Assembly: GCF_010681825.2 (NCBI RefSeq)
Contig: NZ_CP066776.1
Location: 62,001 to 126,000, forward strand
Length of the DNA stretch: 64,000 nt
Reading direction: 5' to 3'
Source of the DNA: Sulfuriroseicoccus oceanibius
GTDB lineage: Bacteria > Verrucomicrobiota > Verrucomicrobiia > Verrucomicrobiales > SLCJ01
The notes under the pieces were generated by a model. That model had not been told where the DNA came from. It searched no databases and was given only the letters and a program-made list of their open reading frames with translations. The translations under genes were made by a program, and so were the position numbers. How positions within the stretch are numbered: the stretch's first letter is position 1; every line of letters begins with the position of its first letter. Positions 28,027 through 37,185 of the stretch are shown piece after piece.

Positions 28027-28965
28027 ATGTCCCTTCTCCGCGACCTCGCCCACTCGTCCCGACTGCCGAACATTCCCACCGTGTGGTCGAACGTGATCAC
28101 CGGCTATTTGTTCGGGATCGCCTTTTGCACCGCACAGACCGGCAGCCTGGCGCAGTTGTTGCCGCACTTCTCGTGGGGCATCATCGCATTGCTCCTCGCC
28201 ACCGGCACCTTGCTCTACATCTGCGGCACGTTCATGAACGACGGCGTGGATGTCGAATGGGACAAACAACACCGACCCGAACGTGCCGTCCCGTCCGGCC
28301 GCATCCCCGCCGGCACCATGATCAACCTGGCGCTCGTCTTCGGCCTGGGCGCACTCGCCACCGCATTTCTGCTCGGCAAGTTTTCACTCATCCTGGCGGT
28401 AGCGATCATCGCTGCGATCCTGCTTTACACAGCCATCCACAAACGCACGGCGTGGGGAGCTGTGGCGATGGGGATCTGCCGCGCCTTGCTCTTCCCCATG
28501 GCGGCGCTCTGCGGCCACCGCTACCTCGGCGCCGAGATCAACCAGCTGATCCACGTTTCCATCGCCGCTGGTGTTGGAATGATGATCTTCATCGGAGCCA
28601 TCACCTGGTTCGCCCGCCACGAAACCTCCAACGACCCGCCGCGCACGCATTACTGGCTCAAAACCGTCGTCTTCACCATTCCGTTCCTGATCCCAGTCAT
28701 CGCCATCCCGATCCTCGTGCCCGACGCTCCATTCTGGAACTCCACCACCGCCTTGATCTGCGGCGTGGTCGGCATCCTCTGGATCTGCATTGCCATGGAA
28801 CAGGGCAAACGCCAAGGCACCGGCAAGTTCGTCTCCAGCGCACTGGCAGGCATTCCGCTGCTCGACGCCATGTGGATGCCCAACCACCAACCTCTGCTGC
28901 TCATCATCCCATTCGCGCTGTTCGTTCTGTCACTCGCCCTGCAGAAGGTCACCAGCGCGACGTGA
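28027..28965 (+). CDS. eboC: UbiA-like prenyltransferase EboC
   Basis: 312 residues, about nine hydrophobic helices: an intramembrane UbiA-superfamily prenyltransferase. The first Asp-rich motif is NDGVDVEWD from residue 71, with the downstream KQHRPERAVPSGRI that is characteristic of the EboC/'protoheme farnesyltransferase-like' branch. The second acidic motif is less clear. It lies between eboE and nspC. By family it should join an isoprenoid chain to an aromatic or polar acceptor, but the acceptor in ebo clusters is not known. The inner-membrane location is firm. Confidence 0.85.
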   Translation: MSLLRDLAHSSRLPNIPTVWSNVITGYLFGIAFCTAQTGSLAQLLPHFSWGIIALLLATGTLLYICGTFMNDGVDVEWDKQHRPERAVPSGRIPAGTMINLALVFGLGALATAFLLGKFSLILAVAIIAAILLYTAIHKRTAWGAVAMGICRALLFPMAALCGHRYLGAEINQLIHVSIAAGVGMMIFIGAITWFARHETSNDPPRTHYWLKTVVFTIPFLIPVIAIPILVPDAPFWNSTTALICGVVGILWICIAMEQGKRQGTGKFVSSALAGIPLLDAMWMPNHQPLLLIIPFALFVLSLALQKVTSAT

Positions 28966-28978
28966 GGGTGGTATTTTG

Positions 28979-29160
28979 TTTAGACAGGATTAACATGATG
29001 GACATGATTTTGCGCTATCGCCAGAGGGCATGCCGCTCGCGAAGTCACGTTGAATGACAATGCTGCTGCTTTAGTCGGCAGGAATGCCGACCTTCCAGCG
29101 ATTCGCGAGTGAGCTACCGCCAGTCCAAATCTTGTGGATCATGTGAATCCTGTCCAAAAA
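28979..29160. repeat. Second inverted pair of family C arms, with a family F copy inside
   Basis: TTTAGACAGGATTAACATGA (from 28979) and the inverted partner GGATCATGTGAATCCTGTCC (to ~29156) enclose ~110 bases. Inside lies a family F copy (GTCGGCAGGAATGCCGACCT at 29075-29094, then TCCAGCG). The element fills the gap between eboC and nspC. Confidence 0.78.
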
Positions 29161-29185
29161 GCCGAATTACCTGACTGCTCCGCCC

Positions 29186-30385
29186 ATGTCCCTCACCGAC
29201 ACCTTTCCCTTCCTCGACCAGCTTCCATCGCCGGCCTTTGTGGTCGATTTGGAAAAGCTGCGCGCCAATGCCCGCATTATCGACGACATCCGCCAGCGCT
29301 CCGGCTGCAAAGCGGTGCTCGCGCTGAAAGCCTTCTCGATGTGGTCCACCTTTCCCGAGCTGCGTCAGTTCACCGACGGTTGTTGCGCCAGCGGCATCTG
29401 GGAGGCCCGGCTGGCCCGCGAGGAGTTCGGCGGCAACGTACTGACCTACTCGCCCGGCTACGATGAAGCCGAAATCGCCGACCTGCTCGAGATCACCGAC
29501 CACCTCGACTTCAACTCGGTCGACCAATGGCTGCGCTTCCGTGATCAGGTCCAATCCCACCCGCGCTACCAGTCCGGAGCAATCCACTGCGGTCTGCGCA
29601 TCAACCCGGAGCACTCGACCGGCGACACACCACTCTACGACCCCTGCTCGCCCGGCTCACGCCTCGGCATCACCCGTGATCAGATCGACGCCGCACCAGC
29701 TGGCGCGCTCGACGGCATCAGCGGACTCCATTTCCACACGCTGTGCGAACAAGGCGCCGATGACCTGGAGACCACACTCGCTGCGGTTGAGGAAAAGTTC
29801 GGCGACCTCCTCGCATCGCCTCAGATCACCTGGCTCAACATGGGCGGCGGCCACTGGATCACCAAGCCAGACTACGACCGCGACTTGTTGGTCAAACTTA
29901 TCCAGGACATTGCCGAGCGCTACAGCCTGACCGTCTGGATCGAACCTGGCGAAGCCTTCGCCATCCACACCGGAGTGCTCACCGCCACCGTCCGCGACAT
30001 CGTCACCAATGGCGGAGTCAAGATTGCCATCCTCGATGTCTCGGCCACCGGCCACATGCCCGACGTGCTGGAAATGCCCTACCGCCCGGATGTCTTCGGC
30101 CCAAGCGGCGCCATGGCTGGCCCTGCCGGTGCGACCAACCACACCTACCGCCTCGGCTGTCCGACCTGCCTCGCCGGCGATGTCATCGGCGACTTCAGTT
30201 TCGACACCCCACTCGCCGCCGGCGATCGCTTGGTCTTTGATGACATGGCCCATTACACCATGGTGAAAACCACCATGTTCAACGGCGTCCGCCACCCCGC
30301 CATCTGCAGCTACGATTCTGCTACTGGCGAATCGAAAGTCATCCGCGAGTTCACCTACGAAGATTACCGCGGGCGGTTGTCGTAG
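29186..30385 (+). CDS. nspC: Carboxynorspermidine decarboxylase
   Basis: PLP-dependent fold III decarboxylase of the alternative polyamine pathway, making norspermidine or spermidine from the carboxy-polyamine. The 399-residue product has the PLP lysine Lys48 (LALKAFS), the family HFHTLCEQGAD and NMGGGHWITKPDYD segments, EPGEAF for the phosphate, and the C-terminal GPTCLAGD-like Cys motif (reads CPTCLAGDVIG), with DDMAHYTMVK near the end. Length is normal. The partner carboxy-(nor)spermidine dehydrogenase is not in the window. It lies third in the eboE-eboC-nspC series and is followed by a membrane-protein gene 42 bases on. Confidence 0.92.
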   Translation: MSLTDTFPFLDQLPSPAFVVDLEKLRANARIIDDIRQRSGCKAVLALKAFSMWSTFPELRQFTDGCCASGIWEARLAREEFGGNVLTYSPGYDEAEIADLLEITDHLDFNSVDQWLRFRDQVQSHPRYQSGAIHCGLRINPEHSTGDTPLYDPCSPGSRLGITRDQIDAAPAGALDGISGLHFHTLCEQGADDLETTLAAVEEKFGDLLASPQITWLNMGGGHWITKPDYDRDLLVKLIQDIAERYSLTVWIEPGEAFAIHTGVLTATVRDIVTNGGVKIAILDVSATGHMPDVLEMPYRPDVFGPSGAMAGPAGATNHTYRLGCPTCLAGDVIGDFSFDTPLAAGDRLVFDDMAHYTMVKTTMFNGVRHPAICSYDSATGESKVIREFTYEDYRGRLS

Positions 30386-30395
30386 GAGGTGGACG

Positions 30396-30424
30396 TCACG
30401 CAGAGACGCGAAGACGCAGAGAAG
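30396..30424 (+). repeat. Family B repeat directly upstream of a start codon
   Basis: TCACGCAGAGACGCGAAGAC then GCAGAGAAG, ending 3 bases before the ATG at 30428. Its purine-rich end (AGAGAAGAGA) sits where a ribosome-binding site would be. Confidence 0.7.
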
Positions 30425-30427
30425 AGA

Positions 30428-31048
30428 ATGAATACTACCATTACCAGAATCACCGCACTGCTCGCCATTGGATTAGCGATTTGGTGGCTATACACCTTGT
30501 ACGCTCTGCTGTGGATCGAACTCCCCGTCGGATCAGGCGGCGGATGGGACGCCGTTCTCCTGATGTCTTTCACTACCATCTTCGGACTCACGTTTGTCGT
30601 CCCTGCTGCAATGGGAATCTGGTTTGGCAGCAAGCTATGGCTGTCGCCAACCAAACGATCCATCAAAGGCAGCGTCGGAGCGATCGTCCTTATCCCAGCA
30701 TTGCGGCTCGAGCTCATGACCGGCCGGTTTGACTGGTACGGGCTAGCCACAATTCCCATCGCGATTGTAGCGATCACCGCATACGTCATCATATCGCGGA
30801 CGATTATCGAGCGCTGGACCACGGCTACCATCGAGAAAGGTGAATTCATAGGCCGTGGCATCTTGAAGCTGGTAGCCGTTCTGATCCATCTCAGCCTGAT
30901 CCAAATGGGCACCCGAGCCGACGCCATCTTTGACATTCCATTCTGGCTCGCAGCATTCACCGTCCCCTTCATCTTCTACTTCGCTACTAGACGCTTCGTC
31001 CCTGAATGGACGCTGAAATGTCACCCTCGCGAAACGCTGCCCGAATAA
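30428..31048 (+). CDS. Uncharacterised integral membrane protein
   Basis: 206 residues with five to six hydrophobic helices (for example near 5-27, 38-62, 76-96, 101-120 and 148-178), short charged loops and a positively charged C-terminus. Family not recognised. It starts 42 bases after nspC and may share its transcript. The purine-rich end of a family-B repeat occupies the ribosome-binding position, so the repeat seems to have become part of the translation signal. An upstream in-frame start would read through the repeat (VTQRREDAEKR) and is rejected. Confidence 0.65.
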   Translation: MNTTITRITALLAIGLAIWWLYTLYALLWIELPVGSGGGWDAVLLMSFTTIFGLTFVVPAAMGIWFGSKLWLSPTKRSIKGSVGAIVLIPALRLELMTGRFDWYGLATIPIAIVAITAYVIISRTIIERWTTATIEKGEFIGRGILKLVAVLIHLSLIQMGTRADAIFDIPFWLAAFTVPFIFYFATRRFVPEWTLKCHPRETLPE

Positions 31049-31105
31049 TGCCCACCATTCCTTCCCCCCAGCGAAGCACTCCCAATCCCCAATCCCCAAT
31101 ATCCC

Positions 31106-32263
31106 ATGCTCACCTCACCCGACCGCCGCGATTCCGACTCGATCAAATGGAAGCTCTTCGCTAAACCAGGCAAAGACATCCTGCCAATGTGGGTGGCGGA
31201 TATGGACTTCACCTCGCCGCAGCCAGTGCTCGATGCAATGCACGAGCGGATCGACCATGGGGTCTTCGGCTACAGCTTGGCTCCGGATTCACTGACCGAC
31301 ACAGTGACCCATTACCTCAAGCGACAACACGGGCAAAGCGTGCAGGCGCGCGCCTTGGTTTGGCTGCCGGGCTTGGTGCCGGCTTTGTCAGTAGTGAGCC
31401 GCGCGGTGGGCGAGCCGGACGATGAGGTGATGATCATGACACCGGTCTACGCGCCATTTTTCTCCGCCCCGGCCGACGGCGGCAAGCAGTGCATCGAAGC
31501 TCCACTGGCACGCGACGAGGTATCCGGCACGTACCACATCGATTTGGAGACTCTTGAACGCAAGGTCACGCCAAAGACGAAGCTGCTCGTCCTGTGCAAC
31601 CCACACAACCCGGTCGGCCGTGCCTTCAGCTACGAAGAAGTGGAAGCGGTCGCCACCTTCTGCGCCGAACGCGACATCATCCTCTGCTCCGATGAGATCC
31701 ACTGCGACCTCATCCTCGACGATATCAAACACACGACTGCCATTCAGTTCGAAGGCCACAAGGGCTTGCGCACCATCACCCTGATGGCGCCGAGCAAAAC
31801 CTACAACATCGCCGGGCTCGGCTTGTCGTACGCCGTGATCCCCGACGCCTCGTTGCGCACCGCGTTCCGCAAGGCAATGGGTGGTTATGTCCCCCACCCA
31901 AGCCCGCTCTCGTACGTCGCCGCCGAAGCCGCCTACAAACACGGCGAACCATGGCGCCAGGAGCTGCTCACCACGCTGCGCGCCAACCGCGACCTGCTCG
32001 AGCGCGAAATCAACGCCATCCCAGGCCTGCGCATGGCACACCTGGAGGCCACCTACCTCGCGTGGATCGATTGCTCGGAACTCAAGATCGACCCAAGCAC
32101 GTCGCTCCACAGCTTCTTCCTCGATCAAGCCGGAATCGCGTTCTCGAAGGGCTCCGACTACGGGGACAGCCACTTCATCCGCATGAACTTCGGCTGCCCA
32201 ACCAGCACGGTCGAGGACGCATTGGACCGCATGCGCAAAGCAATCGGGGCGTTGGGGAACTAG
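31106..32263 (+). CDS. patB: PatB/MalY-type aminotransferase, probable cystathionine beta-lyase
   Basis: PLP fold I enzyme of the MalY/PatB branch, which cleaves C-S bonds in cystathionine and similar S-conjugates. The 385-residue product opens with RRDSDSIKWKLF and the family's LPMWVADMDF. It continues with CNPHNPVGR, the DEIHCDLI motif, the PLP lysine Lys231 (APSKTYNIAGL), and HFIRMNFGCP near the end, with the Arg that binds the carboxylate. Length is normal. It stands alone. Whether it serves methionine synthesis or sulfur scavenging cannot be told. Confidence 0.9.
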   Translation: MLTSPDRRDSDSIKWKLFAKPGKDILPMWVADMDFTSPQPVLDAMHERIDHGVFGYSLAPDSLTDTVTHYLKRQHGQSVQARALVWLPGLVPALSVVSRAVGEPDDEVMIMTPVYAPFFSAPADGGKQCIEAPLARDEVSGTYHIDLETLERKVTPKTKLLVLCNPHNPVGRAFSYEEVEAVATFCAERDIILCSDEIHCDLILDDIKHTTAIQFEGHKGLRTITLMAPSKTYNIAGLGLSYAVIPDASLRTAFRKAMGGYVPHPSPLSYVAAEAAYKHGEPWRQELLTTLRANRDLLEREINAIPGLRMAHLEATYLAWIDCSELKIDPSTSLHSFFLDQAGIAFSKGSDYGDSHFIRMNFGCPTSTVEDALDRMRKAIGALGN

Positions 32264-32843
32264 GGATTGGTGATCGGGGATTAGGAGAGTGGGACGGAAC
32301 CGCACCGACGGCAGGAATGCCGTCCCTCCAGCGCTGCGCATGCATTGTGAGGACATCACTAGCAAGCAGCATACTGCGTGATGTGCAGAGGAATCTCATC
32401 ATCGATATCGATCTCGCCACCCTAATCGAATCGTCGCCCCCGCTACCGCCGATTCTTTAGCGCACTCCCGAGCGGCCCGCCGGCCGTAGGAATGAACCGT
32501 CCCACGCGCAGCGATGGACCAACGACACTCCTGTCGTTGACGAGCGATTCCGCCAAACAACCGGCTCACAAACATCCCCGCCACCGCCGAAACCTCCGCA
32601 CCGAAGGTGCTGACCAACACGTCCCACGGCACCGCCGTGGGAATCGAGGCATATCAAGACCGAGCCCCAGCGGGGCGGTCTAACCCTCCGACCACATAAC
32701 GCGCGAACACAAAGCAGCGATTCTCGCCGCACTCCCGGAAAATCCCCCTGGCCCACCGATCACACGAAAAAAGGCGCCCGATCGTATGACCGGGCGCCCG
32801 TTTCGTGGCACTGAAAACTGCCAACTAAAACACTAGCAAACTT
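32264..32843. other. Intergenic region with repeats and the proS terminator
   Basis: 580 bases between convergent genes. It holds a family F copy near 32306-32340 (GACGGCAGGAATGCCGTCCC), a weaker one near 32515-32540, the ACACTAGCAAACTTC phrase near 32829, and the minus-strand terminator of proS at 32767-32798. No credible gene on either strand. Confidence 0.65.
32767..32798 (-). terminator. Rho-independent terminator of proS
   Basis: On the minus strand, GGCGCCCG then a 10-base loop then CGGGCGCC, followed by TTTTTT. It lies 46 bases after the proS stop. Confidence 0.85.
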
Positions 32844-34364
32844 CTAGTAGCTCCGTGCCCAGACGGCACGGCGGGTGGTCGGCTTGCCTGTGACAATGCA
32901 TGGCTTTTCCGGACCTTCGCCAAGCTCACCCACAGGGAAGCAGCGGATCGAGATACGATGCTTCTTGGAAAGCGCTTCCTCTTCCTCATTCGTCCCCGCC
33001 CACGGTGCGAGACACCAGTTGGCGGCGCCCTTTTCAGAGAAGTTCTTCTCGAGCTGGTCGAGAGTGTCCACTTCCTGCAGGTTCTCGTCGCGGAACTTGA
33101 TCGCACGATCAAGCAAGCCCAGCTGCACCTCCGACAAGTGGTTGCCCACTTCCTGAAGGAACTCTTCCTTCTCGACAAATGCCTTCTGGTTCGCGGCGTC
33201 GGTACGCTTCTGCAGGCAAACCTTGCGCGACTCGAGGTCACGCGGTCCGATTTCAACGCGAAGCGGCACACCCTTCTTCACCCACTCCCACTTCTTCACG
33301 CCGCCACCGAGGTCGCGGTCGTCGACGTGGACGCGGATTGGCTCACCTTCCCAGGTCTTGCCTCGCAGCGTCTTGGCCAGTGCATGGCATGCGTCGATCA
33401 CAGCGTCGCGTGTGTCTTCTTTCGGCGTCACCGGCACGATCACGATCTGGTTCGTCGCCACTCGTGGAGGCAACACCAAGCCATCGTCATCGGAATGCGC
33501 CATGATGAGCGTTCCGATCAAGCGGGTGGAAACACCCCACGACGTGGTCCACGCGTGCTGCTGGTTGCCATCGCGGCCGACAAATGTGATGTCCTGCGCT
33601 TTGGAGAAATTCTGACCAAGGAAGTGCGACGTTCCGGCCTGGATCGCCTTCTTGTCCTGCACCATCGCCTCGACGGTGAGTGTCATGTCGGCACCCGGGA
33701 AGCGCTCGATCTCAGACTTCTCACCAGCAATCACAGGGATCGCCAAGTAGTCGCGCAGGAATGCCTCGTACACGCCGTGGATCAGACGGGTTTCTTCAAT
33801 CGCCTCGTCCTTGGTTTCGTGGGCGGTGTGCCCTTCCTGCCAGAGGAACTCAGCCGTACGAAGGAACAAACGCGGACGCATCTCCCAACGCATCACATTG
33901 GCCCACTGGTTGATCAACAATGGCAGGTCGCGGTAGCTCTGTGTCCAGCGTGCGAATGCCGAGCCGATCACGGTCTCGGAGGTCGGACGGATAACAAATG
34001 GCTCGGTGAGTTCACCGGACGGCACCATCTTGGTGGTTCCGTCTTCCTGCTTTACCGCTTCAAGTCGGTGGTGGGTAACCACCGCGCACTCGGTGGCGAA
34101 GCCTTCGGCGTGCTCGGCTTCCTTCTCAAGGTAGGAAAGTGGGATCAGCAGTGGAAAGTACGCGTTCTGGTGACCGGTCTCTTTGAACTTCCGGTCCAAC
34201 TGACGCTGGATCAACTCCCACACGCCGTAGCCCCACGGCTTGATTACCATGCACCCGCGCACCTCCGAGTTTTCGGCCATATCGGAGGCCTTGACGACTT
34301 GCTGGTACCACTCTGGAAAGTCTTCGGAGCGGGTCGGTGTGATGGCGGTCTTGGGCTTGCTCAT
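32844..34364 (-). CDS. proS: Proline--tRNA ligase, archaeal/eukaryotic-like short type
   Basis: Charges tRNA-Pro. The 506-residue product is the type without the ~180-residue editing insertion. It has the ProRS opening FPEWYQQVVKASDMAE and motif 1 region VRGCMVIKPWGYGVWE. The TSETVIG loop and motif 2 RWEMRPRLFLRTAEFLWQEGH follow. Further on are motif 3 WTTSWGVSTRLIG, an anticodon-binding domain (IVIVPVTPKEDTR), and a C-terminal Cys/zinc-like domain ending VWARSY. The ATG at 34364 (MSKPKTAITPT) is preferred over an upstream start that adds 25 unrelated residues. A terminator follows. This ProRS type occurs in several bacterial phyla, so it does not by itself show recent transfer. Confidence 0.95.
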   Translation of the reverse strand: MSKPKTAITPTRSEDFPEWYQQVVKASDMAENSEVRGCMVIKPWGYGVWELIQRQLDRKFKETGHQNAYFPLLIPLSYLEKEAEHAEGFATECAVVTHHRLEAVKQEDGTTKMVPSGELTEPFVIRPTSETVIGSAFARWTQSYRDLPLLINQWANVMRWEMRPRLFLRTAEFLWQEGHTAHETKDEAIEETRLIHGVYEAFLRDYLAIPVIAGEKSEIERFPGADMTLTVEAMVQDKKAIQAGTSHFLGQNFSKAQDITFVGRDGNQQHAWTTSWGVSTRLIGTLIMAHSDDDGLVLPPRVATNQIVIVPVTPKEDTRDAVIDACHALAKTLRGKTWEGEPIRVHVDDRDLGGGVKKWEWVKKGVPLRVEIGPRDLESRKVCLQKRTDAANQKAFVEKEEFLQEVGNHLSEVQLGLLDRAIKFRDENLQEVDTLDQLEKNFSEKGAANWCLAPWAGTNEEEEALSKKHRISIRCFPVGELGEGPEKPCIVTGKPTTRRAVWARSY

Positions 34365-34435
34365 GGGATGAATACCATGCGCCGAAGATCCGCGCATGCA
34401 ACCAGAAGAAACGAAGCCAAGCTCACCGCGATTCG

Positions 34436-34819
34436 TCACCGATTCAGTCCATCGACCCGCTCGCGGGCGGCTTCCTCGGTGGTGCGCTTGCGCTTCGACT
34501 TCTTGCGCCCTTCCGGCACCGTGCCCCCATTCCAGTCAAAGGGTAGCATCACCACATCCACCAACCCACTGGCTCCGCCATCCGCTACCAAAATCACCGG
34601 CGAAATAATCTTCTGCGGCAAGTTCGGCTCGTCCTTGTTGGGACGGTTGTACAAACAGTTATAGGCGAACCGCGAACCGACAAATGGCCCGGGCGCCGCA
34701 ACTTCACCGCCGGCATTTTCAGGCCCACGGCTCATGAACGACGAACAACAGCTCAGTCCGGCAACCAATGCCAGTGCCGCCACCGGTGTGGCAATCAATC
34801 GAATCATCGAACGACGCAT
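34436..34819 (-). CDS. YceK/YidQ-like lipoprotein
   Basis: 127 residues. A signal peptide with a lipobox (VAGLSC, lipidated Cys24) is followed by a DUF1375-like region typical of YceK/YidQ: GSRFAYNCLYNRPNK, VILVADGGASGLVDVVMLPFDW. The C-terminal ~30 residues are very basic (EGRKKSKRKRTTEE), which is not usual for the family. It is probably attached to the inner leaflet of the outer membrane or to the inner membrane, facing the periplasm. Function of the family is unknown. It stands just upstream of proS on the same strand. Confidence 0.75.
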   Translation of the reverse strand: MRRSMIRLIATPVAALALVAGLSCCSSFMSRGPENAGGEVAAPGPFVGSRFAYNCLYNRPNKDEPNLPQKIISPVILVADGGASGLVDVVMLPFDWNGGTVPEGRKKSKRKRTTEEAARERVDGLNR

Positions 34820-34870
34820 AACGAACGATGGAAATAAACCGATCAGCGTTTAAATGAAAGCCAAATCGTT

Positions 34871-35035
34871 CTGAGTAGCGAGCAGCTAGTAGGAAGTAGG
34901 GAGGGACTCTATGCGTTGACCTCACGTCACCTCGCCCCCAACAGGCCCTCTCAGAGATCAGGCATGCACATCCCCCGCGCGCAGCGCGCACACCCTCCCG
35001 ACCTACTCGCTGCTTGCTACCCGCTACTCCGTTAA
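34871..35035. repeat. Inverted pair of a short dispersed repeat
   Basis: GAGTAGCGAGCAGCTAGTAG, then GAAGTAGGGAGGG, near 34873-34906, and an inverted relative CTACTCGCTGCTTGCTACCC near 35003-35022. A related copy (TTCCTACGCGCTACCCGCTA) ends at ~6138. The 212-base gap between the lipoprotein and the next membrane protein holds nothing else. Confidence 0.55.
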
Positions 35036-35631
35036 TACCAGAGCAGCGAGGCGACGAGCACCAAGACGCCGTAGCCCAAGCCGGCACCCATTGCCAGTTT
35101 CCAGCGCTTGTCGTCGGCGGTCACCCACTTCACCGAATCGCGGAAGAGATATGGCTTACCGATCCAGAACAGCGCCTTGAAAATCCCAGCATACGCCAAC
35201 ACGACCAGCAACAGACGGCTCGTCGGTTCTTTCTGGAATGCGGCGTCGAGCACCACGGCCGCGGCAAGCAGCACCAAGCACCCCAGTGCCCGAACACTCA
35301 AAAACTCGGTCGCATACACGCCCACCAACACGGCGCCGATCGGCACCGCCCAGGTCAGCATGCCTCGCATCCCATTGAACTCACCCAGCGACATCACCGG
35401 AATCTCGACGATCCCCAGGTTCAATCCGGCGAACAGCCCGTAACACCAAACCGCCGCCACAACCAACAAGCCAATCCCCATGTTGCGGCTGCGCGGGAAG
35501 CTCTTGAGTGCGTTCTTTGCAGCCTCCGGCTTGGCCAGTCCGAGCGAGTGCGCCACCAGCAGGTACGCGGCAACGACAAAGCCTACCGTCTTGAGACCGG
35601 TCGGCGAGGAGTAAAGGGATTCGTAAACCAT
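35032..35631 (-). CDS. Uncharacterised six-helix membrane protein
   Basis: 199 residues with about six hydrophobic helices (near 16-30, 52-73, 92-109, 113-132, 138-155 and 178-197) and a short cytoplasmic segment with several Arg and Lys between helices 1 and 2. Family not recognised. It lies 80 bases downstream of miaB on the same strand, so may be co-transcribed with it. The C-terminus (LVLVASLLWY) is hydrophobic. No catalytic motif is seen. Confidence 0.7.
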   Translation of the reverse strand: MVYESLYSSPTGLKTVGFVVAAYLLVAHSLGLAKPEAAKNALKSFPRSRNMGIGLLVVAAVWCYGLFAGLNLGIVEIPVMSLGEFNGMRGMLTWAVPIGAVLVGVYATEFLSVRALGCLVLLAAAVVLDAAFQKEPTSRLLLVVLAYAGIFKALFWIGKPYLFRDSVKWVTADDKRWKLAMGAGLGYGVLVLVASLLWY

Positions 35632-35711
35632 GGGGGTGAGCGGAACTGGAGGTCGCGTAGGGAAATGAAAATCGGTCAGCGCACGATCGCACGTGCGCTG
35701 ACCACGATGGA

Positions 35712-37067
35712 CTAAACGACGCTGCCGTAAAGCGTGAATCCTACCGTTTCTTCGATCTTCACAGGAAAGACCTGACCGGTAAGCTTCGCCGGATCACCGT
35801 CGAAAATGACAATTTTGTTCTGCGACGTGCGTCCGGACAGTCGCTCTTTGTTGTTTCGGCTCGGCCCTTCGCAAAGCACCACCTGCTCGGTTCCGACCAG
35901 TTCCGCCAGCTTGCGCTGGGCGAGCTCGCCGACCAACTTGAGCAGGTCCTGGTTGCGCTCTTCTTTGACACGCTCCGACACCTGATCCTCCATCTCCGCA
36001 GCCGGTGTGCCGCGGCGCTTGGAGTAGCGGAAAACGAAGGCGTTGTCGAAATCGAGGCGGCGGATCGTCTCCTTTGTCGCCTGGTAATCTTCTTCGGTCT
36101 CGCCTGGGAAGCCCACGATGACGTCGGTGGTGATCGCCAGATCCGGACGCGCCGCCTTCATCTTTTCGCAGATCTCAATGAACTTCTCGTTCTTGTACGG
36201 ACGACGCATCGCCTTGAGGATGCGGTCGCTACCACTCTGCATCGGGAAGTGGATGTGGCTCGCGAGCTTCGGCAGGTAGGTAAATGCAGCCACCAGGTCG
36301 TCGCGGTAGCCAATCGGGTGCGGCGAGGTGAAACGGATGCGCTCGATCCCATCGACCGCGTGCACCGCTTCGAGCAACTGCACGAACGGACTCTTGCCAT
36401 CGACTTTCGGGAACTCGGTACGCCCGTAAAGGTTCACGATCTGACCCAGCAGCGTCACTTCCTTCACGCCCTTGTCGCGCAGGCGCTTCACTTCCTCGAC
36501 GATGTCGGCAATTGGTCGTCCGCGCTCAGGTCCGCGGGTATAAGGCACGATGCAGAACGCACACTTCATGTTGCAGCCCTGCATGATAGACACAAAAGCA
36601 GATCCCTGCCCTTCGGTGACCTGGTGGTCGCGGATTGTGTTCTGCGAATCGCTTTCCTCCTCCACGTCGGTGATGGAGATGCGCAAATCGTCCATCTCGC
36701 GTTCCTCGCGGGCGCGAACGATCTGCTCCACGTGGTCGACCACGCGGTGGTACTTCTGCGTTCCCACCACCAAGTCGAGGTGCGGCACGGTTTTGATCAA
36801 CTCATCCCCGCGGCTCTGCGCCATGCAGCCCATGAAGCCATAGACAATATCCGGGTTGCGCTGACGATAGCGCCCCATCAAGCCCATCTTACCCAACGCC
36901 TTCTGCTCGGCCTGGTCGCGCACGCTGCACGTGTTGACGAGGATCACATCGGCATCTTTCTCGTCGCGGGTCAGGGTATAGCCACGCTCAGTGAACATAT
37001 GGCCGACTTGCTCGGAGTCGCGCTCGTTCATCTGGCATCCGTAGGTTTTGATAAAGACTTTAGGCAT
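35712..37067 (-). CDS. miaB: tRNA-i6A37 methylthiotransferase
   Basis: Radical SAM enzyme that adds the 2-methylthio group to i6A37 in tRNA. The 451-residue product has the N-terminal MTTase domain with its three cluster cysteines (TYGCQMNE, VNTCSVRDQAEQK, GFMGCMAQS), the radical SAM motif CNMKCAFC in the middle, HFPMQSGSD, the TDVIVGFPGETEED turn and a C-terminal TRAM domain (QVVLCEGPSRNNKERLSGR, ending VGFTLYG). Length and order are those of MiaB and not of RimO or MtaB. The triplicate ~210-bp repeat lies just upstream of its start. Confidence 0.96.
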   Translation of the reverse strand: MPKVFIKTYGCQMNERDSEQVGHMFTERGYTLTRDEKDADVILVNTCSVRDQAEQKALGKMGLMGRYRQRNPDIVYGFMGCMAQSRGDELIKTVPHLDLVVGTQKYHRVVDHVEQIVRAREEREMDDLRISITDVEEESDSQNTIRDHQVTEGQGSAFVSIMQGCNMKCAFCIVPYTRGPERGRPIADIVEEVKRLRDKGVKEVTLLGQIVNLYGRTEFPKVDGKSPFVQLLEAVHAVDGIERIRFTSPHPIGYRDDLVAAFTYLPKLASHIHFPMQSGSDRILKAMRRPYKNEKFIEICEKMKAARPDLAITTDVIVGFPGETEEDYQATKETIRRLDFDNAFVFRYSKRRGTPAAEMEDQVSERVKEERNQDLLKLVGELAQRKLAELVGTEQVVLCEGPSRNNKERLSGRTSQNKIVIFDGDPAKLTGQVFPVKIEETVGFTLYGSVV

Positions 37068-37185
37068 AGGCCGGTAGGCAATGGGTCAAATGGTGCGGAA
37101 ACTACATCCAATCCCGCACCCGATCAACCCCACCCGCACGCCATCGTCTCGCGGCCAATTCCACGCCGACCTCAGGCTGAAAGAT

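Noticed and set aside
32958-34664. A 568-codon plus-strand frame
   Set aside because: It is antisense to proS, whose class II motifs are clear, and runs on into the antisense of the lipoprotein gene.
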